A stretch of DNA of 39,355 nt from the NCBI GenBank assembly GCA_027491215.1, contig JAIXWP010000123.1:1-39355 (forward strand). The letters run 5' to 3'. Both the position numbers and the translations under genes were made by a program. Shown piece by piece: positions 6,840 through 17,214 of the stretch (positions are counted from its first letter, which is position 1; every line of letters starts with the position of its first letter). The notes beneath the pieces are model-generated. The model was not told the DNA's origin and ran no database searches. It was given only the letters and a program-made list of their open reading frames with translations. Source of the DNA: Flavobacteriales bacterium (lineage in GTDB: Bacteria > Bacteroidota > Bacteroidia > Flavobacteriales_D > Sanyastnellaceae).

Positions 6840-9800
6840 TTATCTCATCAAGGTTAAGTTTCCTTCGATATCTTTTCTTTCTCCTGTTGATTTAGATACC
6901 ACGCGCGCTCTCCAAAGATATACTCCATCAGGAATGAAGTATTCACCGGTTAAACCGTTTCCTCCAACCCATGCGTCGTTCGGATCTGTTGTTTCGAAAA
7001 CAATTTCACCCCAACGATTGAATACTTGAAGTTTGAATCTTGTATCATCGATGTCTGCACCATAGAGTTTCCAAACATCGTTTATACCATCCCCATTCGG
7101 CGTAAAGCCAGTAGGAACATAGTACTGGAAAATATCATTGACAGTGATGATATGAATATAAGTATCCGTGCAGCCGTTGTTATCTACAACTGTCAATAGT
7201 ACAGGGTATTCGCCACCTTGGTCAGAAGGAAATTCAAATAATGGATTTTGTTCGTTTGAATAGCCAAGTGGATCAGTATAGTTGAACTGCCAATCATAAA
7301 TAGCAATTTCACCAATAGTCATATCATACATCTGAATGCTAGTGTTTTGAATATCCGTTGGCTGCGGTTGGCCATAGAATTGCGCCTCTGGTGCTTGGTA
7401 GCTGAAGATGTAGTTGTCTTTATCCAATGTGTAAGAGCAACCAAGTGAGTTGGTCAACACAAGTGATACATCATATACACCAGGGCTTTGATATTGATAG
7501 TCAAAGTTTGGATTGTCTATCATAGTTGTACCATCACCAAGACTCCAGGCAGCGTTAGTGTACGAAGTAGGATCTGTGTCAATTGTGAATTCATAACCTT
7601 GCGGCCAGCAAGCGCGAGTTGTATCAGCGCTGAATTGTACATCAACAAAAGGCAATACTGTTGCATCGAAACAATTTGTGACACTTACGCCACACTGGTC
7701 TGTAACTTCAAGGCAAACGTTGCCACTTGCACTTGGTTCATAGCTCAAGCTCGCTTGAGTTGAAATGGTAGTTCCATTATAGGTCCAGTTGTATTGATAA
7801 GGTTGAACACCATCTTCAATGTCGTATAGATCTAAATTCAAAGAACCAGCCCAGCAAATAGTGGTGTCGTTTGGTATTTCAAAAGTCTGAACAGTAGATT
7901 CATTCAATGTAAGTGTAGCGAAAACAACACACTGTCCATTGTCAATATTATACTGGAAGTCACCAGCATTGTCAACTCCTGGAGTGAAAATTTCAGTCAC
8001 GATGTTGCCTGCAGCATCTGTCCAATAACCACCTGTTACAGGGTTACCGTTCATTTCATCGAACATGTTGATTGGTGCACCATTTACACAGAAGTCTAGT
8101 TCAGTATCAGTACCCGGATTCGACAATGGGTCAAGAGATACAGTTACTTCGTCTGTGCTAAAACAGTCGGGGTGACCTACTGGATAACCGGTTAGTGTGA
8201 ATTCAGTAGTTTGAGATAGGTTTACTACGTTTGGCTGCATTGCATTTGGATTGTCCAAAGGCTCTATAGGTGACCACTCCCAAGTGAAGTTAGGTCCTCC
8301 TGTAGTGCAGGAAACATCGTAGATCCATGAAGTTTCGTTGCCAGAATTGCAAGAGTTGATGAAATCACTGTTCAATGCCATGGTGATACATCCACTGTTT
8401 GCCTGCCAAGATTGCCCCGTCAAATCTCCTCCCACTCCTGCGGCTATAACAGGAGATGCCGTGTTGGGACCATCATAGAAAGTCAGATCATCCCAGAAGC
8501 CCTCAGTGGTTCCTTGCTGGAAGGTTATAACCATGGCTGTGCCATCTCCAGGTGAGTCAGAGCAATATGTCCACGTTGTGGATTCGTTATCGGTGTAACA
8601 ATAGGTGTAGGTTCCAGCATCAGCACCACATGTGGGAATAGGCAATCCTTGGAAACCTCCAAGAAGTTGAACAACATCGCATGAGTAAGTCAAATCTGGA
8701 CCAGCGCTTACAAATGGTGCTTGGTCAATTGTAACTGTGATTGTTGTGTCGAATTGACAACCAAAACTATTTTCAACGGTGTAAACGAAATCGTAGCTGC
8801 CAGGGCCTGGAGCTGAGAACACGATTGTGTCTGCATCCTGAGACATATAAGTGATATTTGGTCCTGACCAGTAACTACTGTCAGCATCCAAACCGATGGA
8901 TGGTTGGAATGTAGTAATACCTGGGAATAACGCTGGGTTCAAATCAATTCCCCAGAAGAAAATATAGCCATTATCGGCAGCGAGGTTATCAGTAACACTG
9001 AACGTCCATGCTCCATTGAGAGGACAGCCCACAAGATCACATAAGTTACCTTGGGCCTCATAGCTTCCAGCTTCTAGTGATCCTCCACCGAATCCACCTG
9101 CATTTTCTCCCCACGTTCCATTTGTAGCATCTGGATCCCAAACATATGTATATCCAATTCCAGGGTCAGAGGCTGGGTCGTTGTCAATAGCCTCACCCAA
9201 AAAGGTACCGCCGCCACCATTCACTCCCCATTCAACAAGATTCACAATTGTACCATTAGGGCATGTGATGGAAATACCAAGGTCTCCCATGTAGCTATGT
9301 TCCATATTTACTGTGATACCTAAAAGGTCATTACATGATTCAAGAACTGCATCTGGTTCGAAGATGTCAAAGTTGATTGAAGAAGAGTAGGTGAAACCAG
9401 CACCGTCTGCTAGATATGTTGTTCCCGCTACAACTTGAGGAGGTAGAGATGACCACTGAGTGCTTGTAGCGGCGCCTACTAATGTTACATCTTCACCTAA
9501 GCAGGTGGCTTCATCAGCTAAAGTTGGGAATAATGGAATTGTAGATACCAGAACTTGAAGAGGATTAATGTTCAAACTCGAACATCCGTTATTATCAATA
9601 ACTGCAAGCGTTACAACATACTCGCCGGCCTCGTCAAAACTGTGTGTTGCGTTGGCAGTATTTCCTTCCTGCACCGTGCCGTCATCGAAATTCCAGTTAT
9701 AGCTTGCAATAGTAAATCCTGGCTCAGCAGTTGAACCAGCTGAGCTAAATGATACAGGGTCACCAATACAAACACTTACAGTTTGAACTGCTCCATTAGG

Positions 9801-10283
9801 AACAGGATTCGTAATTGCAGAGTTGGAAGTTGGATTCGCGCATGGGGTTGTGCAAGAAACAGCAGCTTCCCAGCCTGGAGAATTAGCATTGTCTGGACCA
9901 TTGTCTTGGAAAACTATCGTCAAACATCCTGTAGCATTATTTACGGTACCTGTTACCTGATATCCTTGAAGGTCGCTTCCACCATATCCTCCGAGAGAAG
10001 CTGCATTTGTTCCGTCGCCATCATAAATGGTGAAACTATCGCTGTTTCCATTTCCAGGAGAAGTCTGTAATGCAAATGCTGAGAAATCAAGTTGAATTAC
10101 ATCACCAGGAGTGTCTGGACAAATTGTAATGGTGTAGTTTGTAGCTGTATATGCCCCGCCAACCCCGTCGTCTGTGAATATTCCACCACAAGCATTAAAG
10201 GTTCCATTGCTCATTGTGATCTGCTGACCAAATAAGCCAATAGAGGCAAAAACAACTGATAACAAAAGTAAAATTTTCTTCAT
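6840..10283 (-). CDS. Giant secreted CUB/PKD/P-domain protein with T9SS type B sorting domain
   Basis: A 1147-residue T9SS cargo. Residues 1-19 are a Sec signal peptide (LLLLSVVFASIGLFGQ). A CUB-like domain at about 25-145 contains CPDTPGDVIQLDF and YDGDG. A PKD domain follows at about 165-246, then a proprotein-convertase P-like domain (about 280-460, with GCPLNGAWTFSVTDN). A second CUB-like domain (about 545-665) is followed by one cysteine-bounded repeat unit (NMFDEMNGNPVTGGYW) like those of the 13702 gene, and further PKD domains. The C-terminal ~95 residues are a canonical type B CTD: FTPNGDGINDVW, FNRWGE, ending NLTLMR. No catalytic domain is seen, so it is probably an adhesin or matrix protein. 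It is the closest paralogue of the next gene upstream. Confidence 0.92.
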   Translation of the reverse strand: MKKILLLLSVVFASIGLFGQQITMSNGTFNACGGIFTDDGVGGAYTATNYTITICPDTPGDVIQLDFSAFALQTSPGNGNSDSFTIYDGDGTNAASLGGYGGSDLQGYQVTGTVNNATGCLTIVFQDNGPDNANSPGWEAAVSCTTPCANPTSNSAITNPVPNGAVQTVSVCIGDPVSFSSAGSTAEPGFTIASYNWNFDDGTVQEGNTANATHSFDEAGEYVVTLAVIDNNGCSSLNINPLQVLVSTIPLFPTLADEATCLGEDVTLVGAATSTQWSSLPPQVVAGTTYLADGAGFTYSSSINFDIFEPDAVLESCNDLLGITVNMEHSYMGDLGISITCPNGTIVNLVEWGVNGGGGTFLGEAIDNDPASDPGIGYTYVWDPDATNGTWGENAGGFGGGSLEAGSYEAQGNLCDLVGCPLNGAWTFSVTDNLAADNGYIFFWGIDLNPALFPGITTFQPSIGLDADSSYWSGPNITYMSQDADTIVFSAPGPGSYDFVYTVENSFGCQFDTTITVTIDQAPFVSAGPDLTYSCDVVQLLGGFQGLPIPTCGADAGTYTYCYTDNESTTWTYCSDSPGDGTAMVITFQQGTTEGFWDDLTFYDGPNTASPVIAAGVGGDLTGQSWQANSGCITMALNSDFINSCNSGNETSWIYDVSCTTGGPNFTWEWSPIEPLDNPNAMQPNVVNLSQTTEFTLTGYPVGHPDCFSTDEVTVSLDPLSNPGTDTELDFCVNGAPINMFDEMNGNPVTGGYWTDAAGNIVTEIFTPGVDNAGDFQYNIDNGQCVVFATLTLNESTVQTFEIPNDTTICWAGSLNLDLYDIEDGVQPYQYNWTYNGTTISTQASLSYEPSASGNVCLEVTDQCGVSVTNCFDATVLPFVDVQFSADTTRACWPQGYEFTIDTDPTSYTNAAWSLGDGTTMIDNPNFDYQYQSPGVYDVSLVLTNSLGCSYTLDKDNYIFSYQAPEAQFYGQPQPTDIQNTSIQMYDMTIGEIAIYDWQFNYTDPLGYSNEQNPLFEFPSDQGGEYPVLLTVVDNNGCTDTYIHIITVNDIFQYYVPTGFTPNGDGINDVWKLYGADIDDTRFKLQVFNRWGEIVFETTDPNDAWVGGNGLTGEYFIPDGVYLWRARVVSKSTGERKDIEGNLTLMR

Positions 10284-10306
10284 TTCTAAATGCGAGTTAA
10301 CCTAGA

Positions 10307-10314
10307 CAAATATA
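10307..10314 (-). promoter_or_regulatory. Putative -7 element (TATATTTG) for the 1147-residue cargo gene
   Basis: A full match to TAnnTTTG on the minus strand, 23 nt before the ATG at 10283, inside the 68-nt gap between the two paralogues. It suggests the downstream paralogue has its own primary-sigma promoter. Confidence 0.5.
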
Positions 10315-10351
10315 GGACTCCAATTAGAATGAAACGGTTGCTTTCGTAGGA

Positions 10352-13300
10352 TTATCTTAACAAAAGAATATGGCCGTCGTAAGTATACTTTATATCATAT
10401 TCTTCATCCTGAATCTCTAGGTAATAGAGGTAGATAGAATCTTGGTTAAAGTACTCGCCATTTTGGTGCTCTCCTAACCACGCTTCATTAGGGTCTGTAG
10501 AAGTGAAGACAGGCTCTCCCCATCTATTGAAAATGACGATTTTGTAATTCAAATTGACGAATCCTTTCCCCTCAATTTTCCAGACATCATTAATACCATC
10601 TCCATCTGGGGTGAAGGTATTTGGGATATAGATGTCAATGTCATTGCGCACAGTTACTTGACGAGTAGTGCTATCAATACAACCAAATTGGTTGGATGCT
10701 ACAAGCTCAACTAAATAAGTAGCTGCTGTCTCTGCTGGGAATGTAAACGATGTATCAGGGCTTGCGCTTGTTCCGAATTCTTGAAAACGATATTCGAAAA
10801 TATTCGCATCAATCGAGGTATTGAAGAATTGGAAAGTCGTATTTGGAAGCAATATCTGTTCTTCAAATACATTGAAGCTAGCCAATGGCCTAGGGAAAAC
10901 AAGAACTGGTGAGTTAGCAGTGTCGGTATAAACACAGCCAAACACATCGGTAATTGTAAGGATAGGATAATACTCTCCTTCCACTTGGTACTGATGATTG
11001 GAAGATCCCATGATGATGGTGCTATTGCCATCTCCAAATTCCCATTCCATCGAAGCAACATTTTGAAAAGCGGTATAATCTGATTGCATGCTTACGTTTA
11101 GTGGTTCACAGCCATTAGTGATAGGAACATCAAATGTTGCAGGAATGACTGGGTGTCTATTTACGGTGATACAGTCTTCAACTTCAAGTCCACATGCATC
11201 TCCTAAGGTCAGACAATACTCAACAGGGGTCTCGCCGACAACCACATCAAACTCAGCTGTGTTGTAAGTGCTTCCATCACTGCCAATCCAAGAATATACA
11301 AATGGCTCCGCACCACCAATAATGGTTGGAGGGTTGATGTGAATAGTAGCTCCAGCACATCCCAAATAGTTATTGGGTAGGGTCATGCCAAGTGTCGAAT
11401 TAACTGTAACCAATACATCATCACTTACAGCACATTCGGGGAAACCAGTAGGATAGCCCGATAGAACATATAAGGTTGTTTGATCAATACCATCAAGCGT
11501 TGGTGCTGGGCTGCTGCTCGATGAAAGAAAGCCTGATGGAGTCCATTCCCATGTAAAATTGTTTGGATCAGCGCAGCCAACTTCGTATTGAAGCTCGTCT
11601 TGCCCGCCTGATTCACAAGAGTTACTGCCGTCAGATGTGATTTGCATGGTAATGCAACCGCTCAAATTAGTGGCGGTAAATGTCATTCCTGAAATATCTC
11701 CATCCATTGGCCCAGCTAATATTGGAGCTGCTGTTGTTTGGCCATCATAAAAAGTGATGTCATCAAAAAATACCTCAAGAGAACCTTGGGAGAAAGTTAA
11801 CTCCATGACCGATACTCCATCTCCAGGAGTATCTGGACAAAAGGTTTCTGTATAGTTTTCATTTTCACCATAACAGAATGAATACGATCCAGCGTCTGCG
11901 CCGCAAGCTGGTGTTGGTTCATTCAAATATCCACCTTGAATTACCACTGGAGCACAAGCATAAGTGAAATCAGGCCCAGCAGTGATTTGAACTGGTTCAT
12001 CAATAGTAATAGAGATGGTGGTGTCGCTTATACATCCAAAATTATTCGTTACTTCATAAGTGTACTCATAGGTACCTGGTTCGGTCAATGTCAATTCAAT
12101 GATGTCAGCGTTAGGGTCAATGAATTCAAAGTTTGTTCCGGTCCAGTAAGAACTGTCCGCACCACCACCCGCAGTAGGGGTGAAAGTGGTTACTCCTGGG
12201 TAAAGTGCTGGGTTAAAGTTTATACCCCATGAAAAAATATAACCGTTATCGATTGGGATATTATCAGTTGCTGTGAATGTCCATGTTCCATTCAATGGAC
12301 AGCCCACTAATGCACATAAATCTCCTTCTGGTTGATAGATGCCTGGAGGCACCGCGCCGTTTGGAAGAAGTGTAGACTCGTCAATAAAACCTAAAGTACT
12401 TGTCGAGCTCCAGCCGTAATCATATCCAACACCAATTGCAGCTGTTCCATCATCAATAGGCTCTCCCAAGTAGTCGCCGCCGCCATCGTTAGGATAAGTT
12501 TGAAGATCTACAATGGTTCCGTTTGGACAGCTAACTGTGAAACTCAAATCACCTAAAAAGCTGTGTTCAATATTTACAAAAAGCTCAAGAAAGTCTTCAC
12601 AATTTTCCAAAACAGCATCACTGTCGAAAAAGTCAAACGTTATTGGGCTGCTGTAGCTAAATCCCGCACCATCTGCTAGTTCTGTAGTGCCAGCCACTAC
12701 TTGAGGAGGTAAAGAACTCCATGTCGGATACTCAATATTCCCAGAATTTAAAATGATGTTTTGGCCGAAGCAATACTGTGTTCCTATTTGTGCTATTGAA
12801 CTAAAATCGGGTTGAGTGCTCACGAGCACTTGCACAGGATTGACGTTTAAGCTTGCGCATCCATTATTATCAAGTACTGTCAAGGAAACTAAGTACTCAC
12901 CCGGCTCATCAAAATTATAAGTTACCTCAGCACCACTTGTGTTATCCACAGTGCCGTTGTCAAAGTTCCACACATATTCTGAAATGGTAAATCCTGGCTC
13001 AGGAAACGAAGCGCTACCATTTAATGTGATCGGAGTTCCAATACAAGTAGAAATATTTCCACCCATTGGAGCAGGTGAAGGTGCGGTCACAGAAAAACCT
13101 GCAGTAGGATTAGCACACGGCGTTGTGCATTGAATATTTGCTTGAAATCCAGGTGAATTAACATTAGGAGTGCCGTTGTCTGTAAAAACTAATGTTAAAC
13201 AACCGGTGGTATTATTGACTGTTCCTGTGACTTGCAGACCTTGCAATGAGTTTCCTGTGTTGTCACCAAGGCTCGCTTCATTCACATTATCACCATCAAA

Positions 13301-13579
13301 AATAGATAGGTAATCACTACTAGATGCATTTGGTGATGTTTGAAGTGAAAATGCTGTAAAATCAAGTTGTATAACATCCCCAGGAGTGTCTGGACAAATG
13401 GTCATCGTGAAGGTTTGATCAGGATAGGCATTTCCACCACCTGCATCGAAAAGCACCCCACTGCACGTTTGGATTGTAATGTTATCCAAACAATAATTAC
13501 CAGGTACATCACAATCTTGCTGTGCTTGACTTTTAAAAAATGAACTTACTAAAACAACAACTATTAAAAATTTCTTCAT
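10352..13579 (-). CDS. Giant secreted CUB/PKD/P-domain protein with T9SS type B sorting domain (paralogue)
   Basis: A 1075-residue T9SS cargo paralogous to the 6840-10283 product over roughly the first 700 residues. It has a signal peptide (1-19), a CUB-like domain with CPDTPGDVIQLDF, a PKD domain, a P-like domain with GCPLNGTWTFTATDN, and a second CUB-like domain with FCPDTPGDG. The C-terminal third diverges: it lacks the cysteine-bounded repeat unit of its neighbour and carries two PKD-type domains (FGDGNSTI near residue 850). The last ~92 residues are a type B CTD: FTPDGDGINDVW, FNRWGE, ending HILLLR. Function is probably adhesive or structural on the cell surface. The 68-nt spacing and common domains indicate local duplication. 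Confidence 0.92.
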   Translation of the reverse strand: MKKFLIVVVLVSSFFKSQAQQDCDVPGNYCLDNITIQTCSGVLFDAGGGNAYPDQTFTMTICPDTPGDVIQLDFTAFSLQTSPNASSSDYLSIFDGDNVNEASLGDNTGNSLQGLQVTGTVNNTTGCLTLVFTDNGTPNVNSPGFQANIQCTTPCANPTAGFSVTAPSPAPMGGNISTCIGTPITLNGSASFPEPGFTISEYVWNFDNGTVDNTSGAEVTYNFDEPGEYLVSLTVLDNNGCASLNVNPVQVLVSTQPDFSSIAQIGTQYCFGQNIILNSGNIEYPTWSSLPPQVVAGTTELADGAGFSYSSPITFDFFDSDAVLENCEDFLELFVNIEHSFLGDLSFTVSCPNGTIVDLQTYPNDGGGDYLGEPIDDGTAAIGVGYDYGWSSTSTLGFIDESTLLPNGAVPPGIYQPEGDLCALVGCPLNGTWTFTATDNIPIDNGYIFSWGINFNPALYPGVTTFTPTAGGGADSSYWTGTNFEFIDPNADIIELTLTEPGTYEYTYEVTNNFGCISDTTISITIDEPVQITAGPDFTYACAPVVIQGGYLNEPTPACGADAGSYSFCYGENENYTETFCPDTPGDGVSVMELTFSQGSLEVFFDDITFYDGQTTAAPILAGPMDGDISGMTFTATNLSGCITMQITSDGSNSCESGGQDELQYEVGCADPNNFTWEWTPSGFLSSSSSPAPTLDGIDQTTLYVLSGYPTGFPECAVSDDVLVTVNSTLGMTLPNNYLGCAGATIHINPPTIIGGAEPFVYSWIGSDGSTYNTAEFDVVVGETPVEYCLTLGDACGLEVEDCITVNRHPVIPATFDVPITNGCEPLNVSMQSDYTAFQNVASMEWEFGDGNSTIIMGSSNHQYQVEGEYYPILTITDVFGCVYTDTANSPVLVFPRPLASFNVFEEQILLPNTTFQFFNTSIDANIFEYRFQEFGTSASPDTSFTFPAETAATYLVELVASNQFGCIDSTTRQVTVRNDIDIYIPNTFTPDGDGINDVWKIEGKGFVNLNYKIVIFNRWGEPVFTSTDPNEAWLGEHQNGEYFNQDSIYLYYLEIQDEEYDIKYTYDGHILLLR

Positions 13580-13701
13580 TCCTTCATCAGGTTTTTTTAA
13601 AACACGCGCAAATTACTCCTAAATGGGTGACTACCGTACCCCAATAATGGTTGCAGTTATAAATTTTTCCATGAATTTTAGAATCCAATAATGATGGATA
13701 T

Positions 13702-16700
13702 CTATCGAATCATCAGAACATGTCCTGAATAGACGCGATAATCAGCGATGAGGTCGATTTTTACTTTTACTTGCCAAGTATACACACCGTCCATGGCATA
13801 GTTCTCACCTCCGCGCACATCTCCCATCCAGCCTTGCTCGACATCATTTGATTTATAGACTACGGTTCCCCATCTATCTGTAATAATCAACTCGTAAGTA
13901 GAGTTTTCGAAACCACTCAAAATAGGTTTGAAGACATCGTTCAGTCCATCATTGTTTGGAGTAAATGAATTAGGAGCGAAGAACACATAGTCGTTCTCAA
14001 TATATATTGATTTGCAAATGGTATCCAGACATCCAAAGGAAGAAGCTGTTTCTAAACAAACTTCAAAGTACTCGGCCTCCTCTGAAATGAATTCATGAGT
14101 AGGATTTTCCAATGTCGATGTTTCTCCATCTCCAAATGACCATTCATAGCTTACCGCATCTATACTCATGTTTTCAAACTCCACTTCATTTTGAATCAGA
14201 GTAGGGTTCTCAGGTGACCAAGAGAAATTTGAGATTGGGTAAGGATGAACGGTAATAGCTTGGGGGAATTCCCAACTTGCTTCACAACCTTCTTCACTTT
14301 GTGCAACAAATATTAAATCATAAGTACCTGCTTCATTTATAATGTAGCTCAATGAGTCGTTGTCCGATATCAATTCATTGCTCAAATACCATTGTCCAGA
14401 TTCAAAATATTCGTGATCTAAATAAGGATTTAATTCTAACTCAAATGGAGTGCAGCTTTCTTGAAACTCCCATTCATAGTAGAGTTCTGGCAAGGGATGT
14501 ACTGTAATGTTAGCGGTAGCAGATGTGGTGCAGTTGAAAGGATTTGTGGCTTGTAAAAAGATAGTAGCATCATTAGTTGGAGCAATAGTTTGTGTGGGCA
14601 AACTATTGTTTGGAAATAAAAGTGAAGGTCCCCAAATAAAGTTATAATTTCCTGCGGCATTCAAGGTAATCTCATCACCTAAACACAATTCAATTCCATC
14701 TGCCAACTGCACAATTGGTAATGGATTAATCACTACTGTTATGGAGTCAATATCATTACAAATGCCATCATCAATGGAAACAAAATACTCTTGCGAAATA
14801 GGTTGCAAAGTATTGTTCTCAATACTTACTGTTGGGCTCGAAGCATTAATGTTTGAGAGGTTGTTTGAAGGATACCAAATGTAGTTTACTCCTGGAAGTT
14901 CACTTGCGCCTATAGCAATCGGTGCCTCACCAGAACAAATTGGTAATGCATTTCCGGCCTCTGCAATAATTGGAGTTCTAATTGTCACAAGGTGCTCGCT
15001 TTCGTCTAAGGGACAACCAATATTTGCAGGTAATTGATAGATGTATATTCCGGAATTTAATAGTGCTGGATCTATAATTGAATTAGCAAGTTCGTTAGTT
15101 CCAAAATACCATAGACCAGTCTGATCAATACTGTTCGAAAGCAAGTCATTTAAATTAAGCAACTCATTATCACCACAAATTTCAATGGATGAGTCAAGAC
15201 CCGCATTGATACTATCAGAAACATTCAATTCTAGGGTCACGATGTTGTCTGGACATGACCCGTTATCATTGCTTATGTAGTTAAAATCATACTGACCTGG
15301 AATTGAAATAGGAACTGGAGTAGCGACAGCTCCTCCAAGTTGGTTCCACCATTGTCCTAATCCCATCTCACCGTTCGTAAGAAAAGGGTCTAACTCAAAT
15401 GGGGTGTCAGTGATACACACATTGACGGAATAATTTTGATCCGCAAACAAAGGAGCGTTAACGGTTATCTCGGCTTGTGCTTGAATGTTAGGACAAGCAT
15501 TATTAGAAAGCGATGTGATTGTCAAATTTTGAGTTAATCCGGTCGCCGGATCAAAAATGGAGGAGACAATATTTCCATTAGCGTCCGACCATTCAGGGAA
15601 TGCGATGCCAGGGTAGTATGAGTTTAAATCTACTGAATTATCAATTGTGCAGTATTCCAGGGATATATCTTGTGGTGTATTAGGGGGGCTTACAATTCCT
15701 ATTGTGAAATTTGCAATATCAGTCGGACAGAATACTCCCGCTACTTCATAGGTTAATGATATGAGTTGGCTAAATGAAATATCTGTGAGATTTGAAAATG
15801 AATTTTGAGTTAAGTCAAAGAAATTGCCTGTATTGCTTCCGCCATTAACTAGTGATACTAAATTGAGTGGTGTAGAGGATTGGCAAAGCTCTATGGTTAC
15901 GTCACTGCCGGCATTCGGCGGTAATTCTTCTTGAATGGTTAGCTGCGCGCCTGTTTGGCTGCAACCAATATTTGGGAAGAGATAATTGTAAATACCTGGC
16001 TGAGCAGTCAGTGGATTATAGGTGTTGCTGACCACTTGGTTGGCTGCATTTCTCCAGACACCGCCTGAACTAGGTGATCCATTGAGGGCTGCGGTCATAT
16101 CGAATGAAGGACTATTAGCGCAGACAGTTAGTGAGCTTGGCTCACCCGAAGGATCGTTCGGTGTGTATGCAATGTTTACTTCGGCTTCTTGCGTTTGACA
16201 AGGAACTAATGCGCTAACAACATAACGGTAAACGCCAAGCACGTCAGTAGCTGGGTCAAAAATATTATCCGTCGGGGTATTATTCGGTCCATACCAAGTA
16301 CCGTTGTTATCAGGAGTTCCACCCAGTTGATTGAAAAGATTAAAGGGTGTGGCATTATCACAAACAATGAGACTAGCATCACCACCAGCATCAGGGGTGA
16401 CATTCACGTCAATAACTAATGTATTAAAAACAGGATTGCAACCTGGTACATTGTCTATCATATACACGAATGTGCTGCTTGGAGTAGTAGCCGGATTAAA
16501 AAATCCGCTTACCGTATTGCCAGAGGCATTGAGCCATGTTCCTCCATAATCTGGATTACCATTTAGAAAATCCGTCATGAAAAATGTATTGTAAGTATCG
16601 CAAATAAGAATGGTGGTTTGTAGCCCTGCGTTTGCATTTTGAATTTCATTGACAAGAACACCAGTGGTTACAATGCATCCTGCTATGCTTTGTGAATAGG

Positions 16701-17169
16701 AGTAAATGCCGCCATTTTCAACTAGAGGATTATATACTCCATTAAAGGTTGTTCCATTGGGGCGCCTCCATATTCCACCTGCTGAAAATGCACCAAGGAA
16801 GGTTGTCAGGTTAACACTACCACTTGTAGAGCAGATGTTAGCGGTGTTAGCTGTTCCTATTCCAGCACCTATAGCATTTACTTGAATGAATGCTTGAGTG
16901 GAGCCGAGTGGAGAAGTAGCGGTAACTAAAAAGATCGACCCACATAAATTATTCATTGTAAGACTTCCGTTCGGATTTCCTGCATTCAATATAACTGAGC
17001 TAGAAAAGTCTTGAACTTGAAAAGTGGTTGGGGAACCCGGATAAGGGGAGTAGGTAAAACTTCCGTTGCAATTGCAGCTTGATGATGCCGGCACAACAGT
17101 GACCTGAGAATGGGCAGTTTGTCCGACTAGGACGAGGATAGCACTAATTATCAAATAGATAATTCTCAT
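13702..17169 (-). CDS. Giant secreted repeat protein with PKD and T9SS type B sorting domain
   Basis: A 1155-residue T9SS cargo with a signal peptide (about 1-21). Residues about 105-720 hold seven to eight tandem units of 70-80 residues. Each has a conserved Cys, a short L-x-x-L-x-G segment, GG(I/T/V)W or NGTW, an F/Y-N/D-P turn and a G-x-Y-x-Y ending. Ig-like/PKD-like domains follow, with a clear PKD at about 985-1060 (FGDGETSTLENP). The last ~94 residues are the type B CTD: FTPNNDGLNDVF, TDRWGT, ending HVLMIR. No enzymatic motif is visible; a filamentous adhesin is the simplest reading. It lies downstream of the sigma/anti-sigma-like operon, separated from it by a terminator and a long palindrome. 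Confidence 0.9.
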   Translation of the reverse strand: MRIIYLIISAILVLVGQTAHSQVTVVPASSSCNCNGSFTYSPYPGSPTTFQVQDFSSSVILNAGNPNGSLTMNNLCGSIFLVTATSPLGSTQAFIQVNAIGAGIGTANTANICSTSGSVNLTTFLGAFSAGGIWRRPNGTTFNGVYNPLVENGGIYSYSQSIAGCIVTTGVLVNEIQNANAGLQTTILICDTYNTFFMTDFLNGNPDYGGTWLNASGNTVSGFFNPATTPSSTFVYMIDNVPGCNPVFNTLVIDVNVTPDAGGDASLIVCDNATPFNLFNQLGGTPDNNGTWYGPNNTPTDNIFDPATDVLGVYRYVVSALVPCQTQEAEVNIAYTPNDPSGEPSSLTVCANSPSFDMTAALNGSPSSGGVWRNAANQVVSNTYNPLTAQPGIYNYLFPNIGCSQTGAQLTIQEELPPNAGSDVTIELCQSSTPLNLVSLVNGGSNTGNFFDLTQNSFSNLTDISFSQLISLTYEVAGVFCPTDIANFTIGIVSPPNTPQDISLEYCTIDNSVDLNSYYPGIAFPEWSDANGNIVSSIFDPATGLTQNLTITSLSNNACPNIQAQAEITVNAPLFADQNYSVNVCITDTPFELDPFLTNGEMGLGQWWNQLGGAVATPVPISIPGQYDFNYISNDNGSCPDNIVTLELNVSDSINAGLDSSIEICGDNELLNLNDLLSNSIDQTGLWYFGTNELANSIIDPALLNSGIYIYQLPANIGCPLDESEHLVTIRTPIIAEAGNALPICSGEAPIAIGASELPGVNYIWYPSNNLSNINASSPTVSIENNTLQPISQEYFVSIDDGICNDIDSITVVINPLPIVQLADGIELCLGDEITLNAAGNYNFIWGPSLLFPNNSLPTQTIAPTNDATIFLQATNPFNCTTSATANITVHPLPELYYEWEFQESCTPFELELNPYLDHEYFESGQWYLSNELISDNDSLSYIINEAGTYDLIFVAQSEEGCEASWEFPQAITVHPYPISNFSWSPENPTLIQNEVEFENMSIDAVSYEWSFGDGETSTLENPTHEFISEEAEYFEVCLETASSFGCLDTICKSIYIENDYVFFAPNSFTPNNDGLNDVFKPILSGFENSTYELIITDRWGTVVYKSNDVEQGWMGDVRGGENYAMDGVYTWQVKVKIDLIADYRVYSGHVLMIR
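15000..16870 (-). repeat. Tandem cysteine-bounded ~75-residue repeat array within the 13702-17169 protein
   Basis: Seven to eight diverged units share an N-terminal Cys, a G-G/N-G-x-W core and G-x-Y-x-Y near the end. Example cores are NPDYGGTWLNASGN, TPDNNGTWYGPNN and SPSSGGVWRNAANQ. The same unit occurs once in the 6840-10283 protein. Boundaries are approximate. Confidence 0.7.
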
Positions 17170-17198
17170 GGGTGTTTAGGTGCACGGATTAGGTGGTG

Positions 17199-17206
17199 CA
17201 AAGGTA
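17199..17206 (-). promoter_or_regulatory. Putative -7 element (TACCTTTG) for the 1155-residue cargo gene
   Basis: A full match to TAnnTTTG on the minus strand, 29 nt before the ATG at 17169. The upstream region where a -33 element would lie is occupied by a 26-bp palindrome (17215-17240). Confidence 0.5.
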
Positions 17207-17214
17207 CAAAAAAG

